Assembly: GCA_049680295.1 (NCBI GenBank)
Contig: JBAUHN010000106.1
Location: 1 to 16,846 of the forward strand
Length of the DNA: 16,846 nucleotides
Direction: 5' to 3'
Source of the DNA: JBAUHN01 sp049680295
GTDB lineage: Bacteria > Pseudomonadota > Alphaproteobacteria > Rhodobacterales > Rhodobacteraceae
Below are positions 1-7,653 of this stretch, piece after piece; the first letter of the stretch is position 1; each line of letters begins with the position of its first letter. Under the pieces are notes generated by a model. That model was not told the DNA's origin. It saw nothing but the letters and a program-made list of their open reading frames with translations, and did no database searches. A program made the translations under genes and the position numbers.

Positions 1-519
1 ACCAAGTGGGGTTCGATACAAAACCAGACCCACAATCAGAACCGACAAAAAGGCGAGATAGGTGAAAGGTGTTTGCGAAAACAACGCCGGTCCGACCAGC
101 GGGATTTCCGACAGGATTGGAATTTGCATCGGTTGAAAGGCGATGATTTTTGGCGGGCTTGTCACTTCGGGCAGGGCCAGACGGTAGGCATAGTAGGTTG
201 ATGAGGTTGCAAGCAATGTCACGCCCAGGCCGACGACATGCTGTGACAGTCCGAACGGCACAGTCAGGATGCTGTGCAACAGGCCAAAAAGCATGCCCAC
301 CAGCATGGCCACTGCAACGCCCATCCACAGGCCGGTGCCGGAGTAGACCGCCATCCAGCCTGCGAAAGCACCGGCGACCATGATGCCTTCGATGCCGAGG
401 TTCAGAACGCCCGCGCGTTCGCAGATCAATTCGCCCAAGGTGGCGAATATCAAGGGGCTGGCGATGCGAACGGCAGCGGCCCAGAAACTGGCGGTCAACA
501 GGATGTCGAATATCTCCAT
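1..519 (-). CDS. BMP-type ABC transporter permease 2 (partial, C-terminus beyond window)
   Basis: This is the second inner-membrane permease of a BMP-family (nucleoside/purine-like) ABC importer. The first 173 residues are in the window and the frame stays open to base 1. I read it as this family from the early segment LNLGIEGIMVAGAFAG (residues 39-54), typical of the YufQ/NupQ-like permease. Hydrophobic membrane segments lie at about residues 44-58, 63-85, 95-112 and 152-168. The ATG at 519 is preceded by GAGGGA (plus-strand bases 528-533) at 8 nt spacing. That motif overlaps the end of permease 1, whose stop lies only 4 bp upstream, so the two are probably translated together. The substrate cannot be read from a permease fragment; nucleosides or purine bases are the usual cargo of the family. 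Confidence 0.9.
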   Translation of the reverse strand, partial: MEIFDILLTASFWAAAVRIASPLIFATLGELICERAGVLNLGIEGIMVAGAFAGWMAVYSGTGLWMGVAVAMLVGMLFGLLHSILTVPFGLSQHVVGLGVTLLATSSTYYAYRLALPEVTSPPKIIAFQPMQIPILSEIPLVGPALFSQTPFTYLAFLSVLIVGLVLYRTPLG

Positions 520-523
520 GCCG

Positions 524-1573
524 CTAATCCCTCACGATCCGAAAACGGGTCAGCATAATGGCCAAAACCATCAGCAACAGCGCCGTGGCCAGCATGATAT
601 CGGCAAGATATGTTGGCACCCCAACCGCGCGGCTCATGCTGTCGGCACCGACGAATATGCCTGCCACGAACAGGGCGGCAACCACACAGCCCAGCGGATT
701 AAGCAGCGCCAGCATCGCCACGATAATTCCGGTGTAGCCAAAGCCGGGCGACAGATCGAGCGTCAGGCTGCCTTTTAGTCCGGCCACTTCGGAAAAGCCT
801 GCAAGTGCGGCCAGACCGCCCGACAGCAGCGCGGTTTTGACCAGCACGGTATTGACCGGAATGCCGGCAAAAGCTGCGGCCTCTTTGTTCAGACCAACGG
901 CGCGCATTTCGTAGCCCAGTGTGGATCGGGTCTGGATGATCCAGATGGAAATTGCCGACAGAATCGCAAGCGCAAACCCCCAATGCAGGCGCAGCCCTTC
1001 GACGATGCGGGGCAGTTTTGCCTCCGCGATCACTCGGGCAGATTTCGGCCAACCCATGCCCATTGGGTCTTTGAGCGGGCCTTCCAAAAGCATCGAGATG
1101 AAAAGAATGAAGATGAAGTTGAAAAGCAGGGTTGTGACAACTTCGTCGACGCCGAAACGGGTTTTCAGGATCGCCGGGATCAACAGTAAAACCGCGCCTG
1201 CGATGACCGACAGGATTGCCAATGTTGGCAGCAATGCGGCGCTTGGCCATTGCAAGAGGCCCGTGCCCAGCAGAACAGTGATCAGCGCGCCCGCGTATAG
1301 TTGCGCCTCGGCACCGATGTTCCAGAATTTGGCACGAAAGGCAACAGCAGCAGCGAGGCCCGTAAAAATCAGCGGTGTCGCCCGGTTGAGGGTTTCCAGT
1401 ATCGCGAATTTTGACCCAAAGGCACCTTTCAGGATCAGCCCCAGGACGGCAAAGGGGTTGGCCCCCGCAATCATTGCCAAAAGGGATGCGATCACGACGG
1501 TTGAGATGATCGCGATTAGGGGGGGCGACAGTTTGCGCGAAAGGGTTGGATTTTCGATGGGATCAAGACGCAT
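524..1573 (-). CDS. BMP-type ABC transporter permease 1
   Basis: This 349-residue inner-membrane permease forms the channel with permease 2. Family signs are FWNIGAEAQ (residues 83-91) and a cytoplasmic EAA-like coupling loop, GYEMRAVGLNKEAAAFAGI (220-238), which would contact the ATPase. About nine hydrophobic segments run through the protein, at roughly 17-37, 63-80, 92-108, 113-134, 147-163, 197-214, 246-262, 280-311 and 322-341. The frame is open further upstream to base 1618, but the ATG at 1573 (MRLDPIENP) is preferred. The upstream extension has an unlikely sequence (MGCGWQVRG) and would overlap the ATPase gene much further. With this start the gene overlaps the end of the ATPase gene by 11 bp, consistent with translational coupling. 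No strong Shine-Dalgarno motif is visible. Confidence 0.92.
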   Translation of the reverse strand: MRLDPIENPTLSRKLSPPLIAIISTVVIASLLAMIAGANPFAVLGLILKGAFGSKFAILETLNRATPLIFTGLAAAVAFRAKFWNIGAEAQLYAGALITVLLGTGLLQWPSAALLPTLAILSVIAGAVLLLIPAILKTRFGVDEVVTTLLFNFIFILFISMLLEGPLKDPMGMGWPKSARVIAEAKLPRIVEGLRLHWGFALAILSAISIWIIQTRSTLGYEMRAVGLNKEAAAFAGIPVNTVLVKTALLSGGLAALAGFSEVAGLKGSLTLDLSPGFGYTGIIVAMLALLNPLGCVVAALFVAGIFVGADSMSRAVGVPTYLADIMLATALLLMVLAIMLTRFRIVRD

Positions 1574-3104
1574 GGGCAACTCGGGCTTCAAACCCCTGAC
1601 CTGCCATCCACAGCCCAAGCTCGGCCGGGGTCAACGCGCCTCTGTGGAAGGGTGGGGATAGTCGACCGTCGGCGATAACGTGGATCACATCCGCCAGTGC
1701 CATGATTTCATCCAGATCCTCGGATATCAAAAGGACGGCGGCACCCCGGTCGCGGGCTTGCAACAACTGGCTGTGGACATAGTTCACTGCGCCGATATCC
1801 AAACCTCTAACGGGTTGATTAGCAAGGATGATTTGCGGGTTTGTTTCCAAAACGCGCCCTAGGATCAGCTTTTGCATATTGCCGCCTGACAATAGCCGAA
1901 TGCGGGTATCGACGCCGGGACAGCGCACGTCGTATTTGTCGACAATGCCTTGGGCGAACTGGCGCGATTTTCGCCAGTTCAACCACCCGCCTTTGCTGAA
2001 TGCCACGTCCTTATATCGCTCTAGTATCGCGTTTTCTGTCAGGTCGAAATCGGCAATGGTCCCGGTCTTGTGCCGGTCTTCTGGAATGCGCGCGATGCCG
2101 TTTTGCACGGCCTGACGCGGGGTCCACTTTGGTGGGGTTTGGTCGTTAAGGATGATGTGCCCGTCTGCGGGTCTGCGTATGCCACCGACCACATCGGCCA
2201 GGGCCGCCTGCCCATTTCCCGAGACCCCGGCAAGTCCAACAATCTGTCCGGCCTTCAAAGCCAGCGAGACGGATTTGAGCCCCGGCGCATTGCCGATGTC
2301 GGGTGTTGTTACGTTCTTCAGCGCCAAAAGCGGCGGGCCGGGTACGGCAGGCGCCACATCAGGCGGGGTCGCTTCGGTGCCCATCATCAGAGCGGCCAAT
2401 GCATGCGTGCCGGTCTGGGATGTCCGCACGCCGCCGACCATTTTGCCATGCCGCAACACAGCAACCCGGTCCGAGATCGCCATGACCTCGTGCAATTTAT
2501 GCGAGATGAAAATGATCGACAGGCCGTTCTCAATGGCTTGGCGCAGCGTTGCGAACAGGTCGTCCGCTTCCTGCGGTGTCAAAACCGCTGTAGGCTCGTC
2601 AAGGATCAGAATGCGCACATCACGGTAAAGCGCCTTGAGAATTTCGACGCGTTGTCGTTCGCCCACGCTCAACGATCCGACCCGCGCATCCGGAGACACC
2701 GCAAGGCGAAAGGTCTTTGACAGGTCTTCGATCTTTTTGCGCGCTTGCGACCGGGCGAGGGTTGGGTGCATCAGCGACCGCACGCCCAGCGTGATATTTT
2801 CCTGCACAGTCATGTTGTCGGCCAGCGTAAAGTGCTGGTGGACCATGCCCACGCCCGCATCCAGGGCGGCGCGCGAATTGCCCGGCGGCAATTCCTTGCC
2901 GAATACTTCGACAGAACCGGCGTCGGCGGTGTATTGGCCGAACAGGATATTCATCAGCGTGGTCTTGCCCGCCCCGTTCTCACCCAAAAGTGCGACAACC
3001 TCGCCCTTTGCCAAGGACAGGCTGACCGCGTCATTTGCGGTCAGCGTGCCAAAGCGTTTGGTGATCGCGTTCAGGCGAAGAACTGTCTCTTCGTCCGAGC
3101 CCAT
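1563..3104 (-). CDS. BMP-type ABC transporter ATPase (two fused nucleotide-binding domains)
   Basis: This 513-residue cytoplasmic ATPase powers the importer and carries two ABC domains in one chain, like RbsA/MglA and the YufO/NupO family. The N-terminal domain is canonical: Walker A GENGAGKTT (41-49), Q-loop Gln90, signature LSVGERQR (145-152), Walker B ILILDEP (165-171) and H-loop His202. The C-terminal domain keeps a signature, LSGGNMQK (405-412). Its Walker A is degenerate (GVSGNGQ, 293-299, lacking Lys-Ser/Thr), its Walker B region reads ILANQP (426-431, so the Asp-Glu pair is lost), and the H-loop position is SED rather than SH. One of the two composite ATP sites is therefore probably non-hydrolytic, as in related sugar and nucleoside transporters. 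It lies 6 bp after the binding-protein stop, and no clear ribosome-binding motif is seen. Confidence 0.95.
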   Translation of the reverse strand: MGSDEETVLRLNAITKRFGTLTANDAVSLSLAKGEVVALLGENGAGKTTLMNILFGQYTADAGSVEVFGKELPPGNSRAALDAGVGMVHQHFTLADNMTVQENITLGVRSLMHPTLARSQARKKIEDLSKTFRLAVSPDARVGSLSVGERQRVEILKALYRDVRILILDEPTAVLTPQEADDLFATLRQAIENGLSIIFISHKLHEVMAISDRVAVLRHGKMVGGVRTSQTGTHALAALMMGTEATPPDVAPAVPGPPLLALKNVTTPDIGNAPGLKSVSLALKAGQIVGLAGVSGNGQAALADVVGGIRRPADGHIILNDQTPPKWTPRQAVQNGIARIPEDRHKTGTIADFDLTENAILERYKDVAFSKGGWLNWRKSRQFAQGIVDKYDVRCPGVDTRIRLLSGGNMQKLILGRVLETNPQIILANQPVRGLDIGAVNYVHSQLLQARDRGAAVLLISEDLDEIMALADVIHVIADGRLSPPFHRGALTPAELGLWMAGQGFEARVAHAS

Positions 3105-3110
3105 TGTGAT

Positions 3111-4130
3111 CTAGGACGACTTGGGTTCGTCGTCGTTAATTTCAACCGCGAAGGCCCCTGATTTAATCTCGGCCTCGCGTTTGGCTACCAGGTCCAACGC
3201 GGCGGCAGGGACTTTGCCGTCGAAAGTGCCCAGCGGTGCAAGCGATGTGCCACCTTCTTTCATAAAGGAATAAACGCCATAGTCTGCCGCAGCAAAGGAT
3301 CCGGCCTGAACCTCGGCAATGGCTTTGTCGAGGGTTGGTTCAAAGTGCCAGATGGCGGATGCAACAACGGTGTCTGGATATTCTGACTGGGTGTCGATGA
3401 CATTACCGATGGCCAGAATGCCTTTTTCCTTGGCAGCGTCAGAGACACCAAAGCGTTCTGCATATAGCAGGTCAGCGCCGTTTTCGATCATCGCAAAGGC
3501 CGTTTCTTTTGCTTTGGGCGGATCGAACCAGCTGCCGATAAAGCTGTCCTGGAATTTGATGTCTGGGTTTATTTCCCGCGCACCGGCCATAAAGGCATGC
3601 ATCAAGCGGTTCACTTCGGGAATTGGGAATCCGCCGACCATGCCGATGTTTCCTGAAGTGGTCATCGCTCCTGCAATGATCCCTGACAAATACGATGCGT
3701 CCTGAATGTAGTTGTCAAAGACCGCGAAATTCGGCAGCGCGTCGTCTTGTTTAAAGCTCGATCCCATCAGGAACGCGACATTTGGATATTCTGAAGCCAC
3801 TTCGCGGGCTTCCTGCTCGGCGCCGAATACCTCGCCAATGATCAATGTGTTACCGGCTTCTGCATATTCGCGCAGAACGCGGGCGTAATCGGTGTTGCTG
3901 ACGTTTTCAGAGTATGTGTAGGCGATGTCGCCACGGTCTTGTGCAGTCAATGCTGCGAGGTGGATTCGGCTGACCCATTGTTGTTCGACAGGTACAGTGT
4001 AGATTCCAGCCGTCTTGATCGGGTCTGCAGCAAAGGCGCGGGTTGCCCCAAACGCGCCCACCATTAGCGGTGTTGCGGCAGTTGTCGTCATGAACCGACG
4101 GCGGCTCATCTTGTGTTTGATGTTGTGCAT
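3111..4130 (-). CDS. BMP family ABC transporter substrate-binding protein (Tat signal)
   Basis: This 339-residue periplasmic binding protein of the BMP/PnrA-like family is the first gene of the importer operon. The N-terminus has a twin-arginine motif, SRRRFM (residues 9-14), then a hydrophobic stretch and a probable cleavage site AFA|AD after residue 34. It therefore looks folded in the cytoplasm and exported by Tat. It has no lipobox, unlike the lipoprotein members of the family in Gram-positives and spirochaetes. The ATG at 4130 has a good Shine-Dalgarno, AGGGGGA-type (plus-strand 4139-4145), at 8 nt. The internal ATG at residue 8 would keep the Tat motif but lacks such a site. Purine nucleosides or similar molecules are the likely cargo by family. 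Ligand residues were not assigned. Confidence 0.9.
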   Translation of the reverse strand: MHNIKHKMSRRRFMTTTAATPLMVGAFGATRAFAADPIKTAGIYTVPVEQQWVSRIHLAALTAQDRGDIAYTYSENVSNTDYARVLREYAEAGNTLIIGEVFGAEQEAREVASEYPNVAFLMGSSFKQDDALPNFAVFDNYIQDASYLSGIIAGAMTTSGNIGMVGGFPIPEVNRLMHAFMAGAREINPDIKFQDSFIGSWFDPPKAKETAFAMIENGADLLYAERFGVSDAAKEKGILAIGNVIDTQSEYPDTVVASAIWHFEPTLDKAIAEVQAGSFAAADYGVYSFMKEGGTSLAPLGTFDGKVPAAALDLVAKREAEIKSGAFAVEINDDEPKSS

Positions 4131-4138
4131 TGCGATTG

Positions 4139-4145
4139 TCCCCCT
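4139..4145 (-). promoter_or_regulatory. Ribosome binding site of the BMP binding-protein gene
   Basis: Read on the minus strand this is AGGGGGA, 8 nt before the ATG at 4130. It decides between the two in-frame ATGs (residues 1 and 8) in favour of the upstream one. Confidence 0.6.
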
Positions 4146-4160
4146 GATTGTTCACCACAG

Positions 4161-4188
4161 ATAACACAGAATTTGACCATTTGGTCAA
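4161..4188 (-). promoter_or_regulatory. Predicted promoter of the BMP transporter operon
   Basis: On the minus strand TTGACC (plus 4183-4188) is followed after 16 bases by TGTTAT (plus 4161-4166). This is a fair sigma-70 type match: -35 five of six and -10 four of six. It gives a 5' leader of roughly 25 bases before the ATG at 4130, containing the ribosome-binding site. The -35 box lies inside the inverted repeat listed separately. Prediction from sequence only. Confidence 0.4.
4173..4188. promoter_or_regulatory. Inverted repeat TTGACCA-TT-TGGTCAA, candidate operator
   Basis: Two perfect 7-bp arms are separated by 2 bp. The repeat covers the predicted -35 element of the BMP transporter operon, a position where a bound dimeric repressor would block RNA polymerase. 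The TTGGTC/GACCAA arms resemble operators of GntR-family regulators, but no regulator gene lies in the window and the assignment is inference. A lone half-site-like TTGGTC recurs at about 4233-4238, nearer the divergent small-ORF/murA side. Confidence 0.5.
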
Positions 4189-4305
4189 GGTGGTTGCTGC
4201 GTTGGGGTCCGCGACACAGGAAATGTGCCGTTTTGGTCGCTTATGCGCGGTGTTGAGCGAAAGCCTAATCTGGACCCTTTGCCTGGGCTGAGTTAGACAG
4301 GCGCC

Positions 4306-4497
4306 ATGGCAGATAGATCACCTCTCAAAGGGCCGGGGAAAACCGGCCAAACCCGCGAAGATCGCCTGAAAGCGGCGCTCAAGGCGAACTTGGGGCGGCG
4401 CAAAGCGCAAACGCGCGCGCGCAATGCACCAGCGGATGGTCAAACTGCATCTGAGGCACATAAAAACCGACCGCAGGCCGGGCAGGACAAGGAATAA
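4306..4497 (+). CDS. Small basic protein upstream of murA, unknown function
   Basis: This ORF encodes 63 residues rich in Lys, Arg, Ala and Gln. A probable amphipathic helix lies around residues 17-42 (REDRLKAALKANLGRRKAQ and following), with disordered, polar ends. There is no signal peptide, membrane segment or cysteine. A weak AGG lies about 6 nt before the ATG. The stop is 5 bp before the murA GTG, and its last codons hold the murA ribosome-binding site, so the two genes are almost certainly co-transcribed and perhaps coupled. I recall similar short RLKAALRxNLxRRK-type proteins before murA in other Rhodobacterales, which supports it being a real gene, but no function is known to me. An overlapping minus-strand ORF here is not favoured. 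Confidence 0.72.
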   Translation: MADRSPLKGPGKTGQTREDRLKAALKANLGRRKAQTRARNAPADGQTASEAHKNRPQAGQDKE

Positions 4498-4502
4498 GAT
4501 CA

Positions 4503-5768
4503 GTGGATTCAATCGTCATCAAAGGGGGCGGCCAGCTGAAAGGTCGAATCCCGATTGCAGGTGCCAAAAATGCCTGCCTCACCCTGATGCCCGCCACTTT
4601 GCTAAGCGAAGAGCCTTTGACGCTGACAAATGCGCCGCGCCTAAGCGACATTCGTACCATGACGGAGTTGCTGCAATCGCTTGGCGCCGAGGTCACGTCG
4701 TTGCAGGGCGGGCAGGTTATCGCCATGTCGAGCCATAACATTCACAATCATAAGGCTGACTACGATATTGTGCGCAAAATGCGCGCGTCTATTCTGGTCC
4801 TCGGGCCAATGTTGGCGCGCGATGGCCATGCTGTCGTGTCGTTGCCCGGTGGCTGCGCGATTGGTGCGCGTCCCGTTGATTTGCATCTCAAGGCGCTTGA
4901 GGCGCTGGGCGCAGAGCTGGAATTGAAGGACGGCTATGTCCATGCGAAGGCCGCTAAAGGATTGCGTGGCGGCACCATTGATTTTGATTTCGCCTCAGTT
5001 GGGGCCACGGAAAATGCGCTGATGGCGGCGACGTTGGCCAAGGGAACCACCCAGATCAAAAATGCGGCGCGTGAGCCGGAAATCGTTGATCTGGCGGATT
5101 GTCTGCGTGCAATGGGCGCGCAAATTGATGGCGATGGGACGTCAACCATAACCATTCAGGGGGTGGACCGTATGCATGGTGCGACGCACCGCGTGGTCAC
5201 CGACCGGATTGAACTGGGGACATATATGCTGGCGCCTGCGATCTGCGGTGGCGAGGTTGAATTGCTGGGCGGTCGGATCAATCTGTTGCAGGCATTTTGC
5301 GAAAAGCTGGATGCCGCAGGCATCGACGTGACCGAGACCGACAACGGCCTGAGCGTGAAACAGCGCAATGGTCGCATCCGTGCGGTTGATGTGGTGACGG
5401 AACCTTTTCCCGGTTTTCCCACGGATTTGCAGGCGCAGATGATGGCGCTTTTGTGTACGGCGGACGGCACGTCGGTGCTGGAAGAAAAGATTTTCGAGAA
5501 CCGGTTTATGCACGCGCCTGAGCTGATCCGAATGGGCGCCAAAATTGACGTACAGGGCGGTCATGCGACCGTCACCGGCGTTGACCGCCTTAAGGGCGCA
5601 CCGGTGATGGCGACTGACTTGCGGGCTTCGGTTTCGCTGATCCTGGCGGGGTTGGCGGCTGAAGGTGAAACCCGGGTCAGTCGCGTTTATCATCTGGACC
5701 GTGGCTACGAACATGTGGTGGCAAAGCTGTCCGGTGTGGGCGCAAATATCGAACGGATCAAAGAATAA
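4503..5768 (+). CDS. murA: UDP-N-acetylglucosamine 1-carboxyvinyltransferase (MurA)
   Basis: This 421-residue cytosolic enzyme transfers enolpyruvate from PEP to the 3'-OH of UDP-GlcNAc, the first committed step of peptidoglycan synthesis. The length is typical. The active-site loop GGCAIGARPVDLH (116-128) carries Cys118, the equivalent of E. coli Cys115, which forms the PEP adduct and is the target of fosfomycin. The Cys-to-Asp resistance form is not present. Other expected residues are Lys22-Asn23 (AGAKNA), Asp308 in PGFPTDLQAQ, the general base, and Arg400 in HLDRGYE. Translation starts at GTG (MDSIVIKGGG) with AAGGA at 9 nt spacing, and no ATG lies in frame before it. It sits between the small basic ORF and a DUF2948 gene that overlaps its stop codon. 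Confidence 0.98.
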   Translation: MDSIVIKGGGQLKGRIPIAGAKNACLTLMPATLLSEEPLTLTNAPRLSDIRTMTELLQSLGAEVTSLQGGQVIAMSSHNIHNHKADYDIVRKMRASILVLGPMLARDGHAVVSLPGGCAIGARPVDLHLKALEALGAELELKDGYVHAKAAKGLRGGTIDFDFASVGATENALMAATLAKGTTQIKNAAREPEIVDLADCLRAMGAQIDGDGTSTITIQGVDRMHGATHRVVTDRIELGTYMLAPAICGGEVELLGGRINLLQAFCEKLDAAGIDVTETDNGLSVKQRNGRIRAVDVVTEPFPGFPTDLQAQMMALLCTADGTSVLEEKIFENRFMHAPELIRMGAKIDVQGGHATVTGVDRLKGAPVMATDLRASVSLILAGLAAEGETRVSRVYHLDRGYEHVVAKLSGVGANIERIKE

Positions 5769-6238
5769 TGGGCGATGACGCACGTTTTGAAGACGCCCGC
5801 GAGGCGCCGCTGAATTTGGGGGCATTCGAGGTTGAAGATTTGGCGGTGATTTCGTCTTTGGTGCAGGATGCGGTCTTTCCATCGACCGAAATGCGCTGGG
5901 ATCGGGCGCAGCATAGGTTTGGCGTGTTGCTAAATCGGTTTCGGTGGGAAGACGGCCCCGCACGCACCCGCGCGCCTGAGAGGGTGCAATCGTTGCTGGT
6001 TTTTGATACCGTTGGCAAAGTGGCGACCAGTGGCAAAATTCCACGTGATGGCGACACAGTCCTGTCGGTTTTAGCGGTCACATTCGAGGCGACAGACGCG
6101 CCCGCCGGTCATGTCTTGATCACTTTGGCCGGAGACGGCGCCATCCGGTTGAGTGTCGAGGCCATTGAGGTGTCATTGAAAGACGTCACAAAGCCTTATG
6201 TGGCGCCCTCCAGGAAAACGCCAGAGCATCCGGATTGA
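5768..6238 (+). CDS. DUF2948 family protein, unknown function
   Basis: This 156-residue protein matches the DUF2948 pattern as I recall it: an N-terminal EAPLNLGAFEVEDLAVISSL segment (residues 13-32), then VFPSTEMRWDR and FRWEDGPARTR, and a C-terminal block centred on AGDGAIRLSVEAIEV. There is no signal peptide or long hydrophobic run, so it is probably cytosolic. The start ATG shares one base with the murA stop (TAATG), so re-initiation by ribosomes finishing murA is likely, and no separate ribosome-binding site is needed. The conserved position after murA hints at a cell-envelope or housekeeping role, but this is inference; no catalytic motif is visible. Confidence 0.88.
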   Translation: MGDDARFEDAREAPLNLGAFEVEDLAVISSLVQDAVFPSTEMRWDRAQHRFGVLLNRFRWEDGPARTRAPERVQSLLVFDTVGKVATSGKIPRDGDTVLSVLAVTFEATDAPAGHVLITLAGDGAIRLSVEAIEVSLKDVTKPYVAPSRKTPEHPD

Positions 6239-6271
6239 TCACAACCGGTTCCCTTCATAGTCAGATCCTGC

Positions 6272-6294
6272 ACCGGGCAGATCAGGCGCCCGGT
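6272..6294 (+). other. Hairpin-forming inverted repeat between DUF2948 gene and hisD
   Basis: Arms ACCGGGC and GCCCGGT (7 bp, GC-rich, perfect) flank a 9-base loop in the 85-bp gap before hisD. No T-run follows, so it is not a typical intrinsic terminator. It could be an mRNA processing or pausing element, or chance. No promoter was confidently recognised in the same gap. Confidence 0.35.
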
Positions 6295-6315
6295 ACGACC
6301 TGTTCTGATCCCCAA

Positions 6316-6321
6316 AAGGAG
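6316..6321 (+). promoter_or_regulatory. Ribosome binding site of hisD (decides start)
   Basis: AAGGAG lies 2 nt before the first of two adjacent ATGs (6324) and 5 nt before the second (6327). The second spacing is far more usual, so 6327 was taken as the hisD start. Confidence 0.6.
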
Positions 6322-6326
6322 ACATG

Positions 6327-7628
6327 ATGCCTCAGTTCCTTGATTACAACGACAGCGATTTTGAGGCCGGTTTTGCCGCTCTTTTGTCGGCGAAACGCGA
6401 AGACAGTCCCGATGTCGACCAGACCGTCGCTGACATTATTGCCGATGTTCGCACCCGTGGCGATGACGCGGTGATTGAGCTGACCCAGCGGTTTGACCGG
6501 GTTGCCCTGAAGCCCCAAACGATGCGGATTTCTGCAGATGAGATGGCGCAGGCGCTGGGCGAGGTATCCCCGGAAGACATGGCTGCATTGGAATTGGCAG
6601 CCGACCGCATCCGCGCCTATCACAGACGCCAACGCCCCGAAGACATCAGTTGGACCGATGACGTCGGCGCAACTCTTGGCTGGCGCTGGACAGCAGTGGC
6701 GGCAGCCGGGCTTTATGTGCCGGGCGGATTGGCGAGCTATCCATCATCCGTGCTGATGAATGCGATACCGGCCAAGGTAGCGGGGGTTGCACGCCTGGCG
6801 ATGGTTGTGCCGTCCCCAGATGGGGTGTTGAACCCGGCAGTGCTGGCAGCGGCACATATCGCCGGCGTTGATGAGATTTACCGTATTGGCGGCGCACAGG
6901 CGATCGCTGCACTGGCTTATGGCACCGCGACGATCCCGCCGGTTGATAAGATAACCGGGCCGGGCAATGCCTTTGTGGCGGCAGCCAAGCGCCGGGTGTT
7001 TGGCAAAGTGGGCATCGACATGATCGCAGGCCCGTCGGAAATTCTGGTGGTTGCGGATGCGGACAATGATCCCGACTGGATCGCGCTTGATCTGCTTAGT
7101 CAGGCCGAACACGACGCGAGCGCGCAGTCCATTCTGATCACAACCGACGCCGATTTTGGCGGCGCTGTTGCGCAGGCTGTCGAAACCCGGCTTGAAACCC
7201 TGGAACGCCGTGACATTGCCGGTGCCAGCTGGCGCGATTTTGGTGCGGTGATCACAGTGCCGGATCTGGGCGTGGCCGCTGCATTGTCCGACCGGATCGC
7301 ACCCGAACATCTGGAACTGTGCGTGGCCGATGCGGATGCGCTGGCAGCACGGGTATCCCATGCAGGTGCGATATTCATTGGCGCCTGGACGCCCGAGGCG
7401 ATTGGCGATTATGTTGGTGGTCCGAACCATGTTTTGCCTACCGCCCGTTCGGCGCGGTTTTCGTCTGGACTGTCTGTGCTGGACTTTATGAAACGCACCA
7501 CGCTTGCGCGGATGTCACCGGATGCGCTACGCGCGATTGGTCCCAGCGCGGAACGCCTTGCCACCTCGGAAAGCCTGGAGGCACATGGATTGTCGGTGGC
7601 AGCAAGACTGCGTAAACTGAACGAATAG
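6327..7628 (+). CDS. hisD: Histidinol dehydrogenase (HisD)
   Basis: This 433-residue zinc enzyme oxidises L-histidinol to L-histidine in two NAD-dependent steps, the end of histidine synthesis. Zinc ligands line up with the E. coli enzyme: Gln259 and His262 (SQAEHDASAQ), Asp361 (GDYVGGPNHVLPT) and His420 (LEAHGLSV). The catalytic Glu327-His328 pair is in IAPEHLEL. The NAD/substrate core GLYVPGG, KITGPGN and GPSEIL are all present. No truncation or odd residue is seen. The alternative ATG at 6324 adds one Met. No other his gene is nearby; a detached hisD next to murA/DUF2948 and UPF0262 is, as I recall, usual in Rhodobacterales. It converges on the glycosyltransferase-like gene with 24 bp between stops. 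Confidence 0.97.
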   Translation: MPQFLDYNDSDFEAGFAALLSAKREDSPDVDQTVADIIADVRTRGDDAVIELTQRFDRVALKPQTMRISADEMAQALGEVSPEDMAALELAADRIRAYHRRQRPEDISWTDDVGATLGWRWTAVAAAGLYVPGGLASYPSSVLMNAIPAKVAGVARLAMVVPSPDGVLNPAVLAAAHIAGVDEIYRIGGAQAIAALAYGTATIPPVDKITGPGNAFVAAAKRRVFGKVGIDMIAGPSEILVVADADNDPDWIALDLLSQAEHDASAQSILITTDADFGGAVAQAVETRLETLERRDIAGASWRDFGAVITVPDLGVAAALSDRIAPEHLELCVADADALAARVSHAGAIFIGAWTPEAIGDYVGGPNHVLPTARSARFSSGLSVLDFMKRTTLARMSPDALRAIGPSAERLATSESLEAHGLSVAARLRKLNE

Positions 7629-7653
7629 CCCGGCGTCCCGGATGGCTGGGTTT
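7629..7653 (+). terminator. Weak terminator-like hairpin after hisD
   Basis: CCCGGC (7629-7634) can pair with GCTGGG (7645-7650) through five Watson-Crick pairs and one G-U pair around a 10-base loop, followed by TTT. It fills the 24-bp gap between the convergent hisD and glycosyltransferase-like genes, where termination is expected. The short stem and short T-run make it a weak call. Confidence 0.3.

Noticed and set aside
921..1661. 246-codon plus-strand frame across permease 1 and the end of the ATPase
   Set aside because: The opposite strand encodes a hydrophobic permease with family motifs; the plus-strand product has none.
1563..3104. Second nucleotide-binding domain of the ATPase as a decayed gene
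   Set aside because: Degenerate Walker motifs in the second domain are normal for the RbsA/YufO-type double ATPases, and the frame is intact.
5142..6044. Long minus-strand open frame (300 codons) across murA and DUF2948
   Set aside because: It is antisense to two well-supported genes, its translation is rich in Arg, His, Pro and Gln with no domain, and such frames are expected opposite GC-rich codon usage.
6744..7430. 228-codon minus-strand frame opposite hisD
   Set aside because: The plus strand encodes HisD with all catalytic residues; the antisense product is unstructured-looking.
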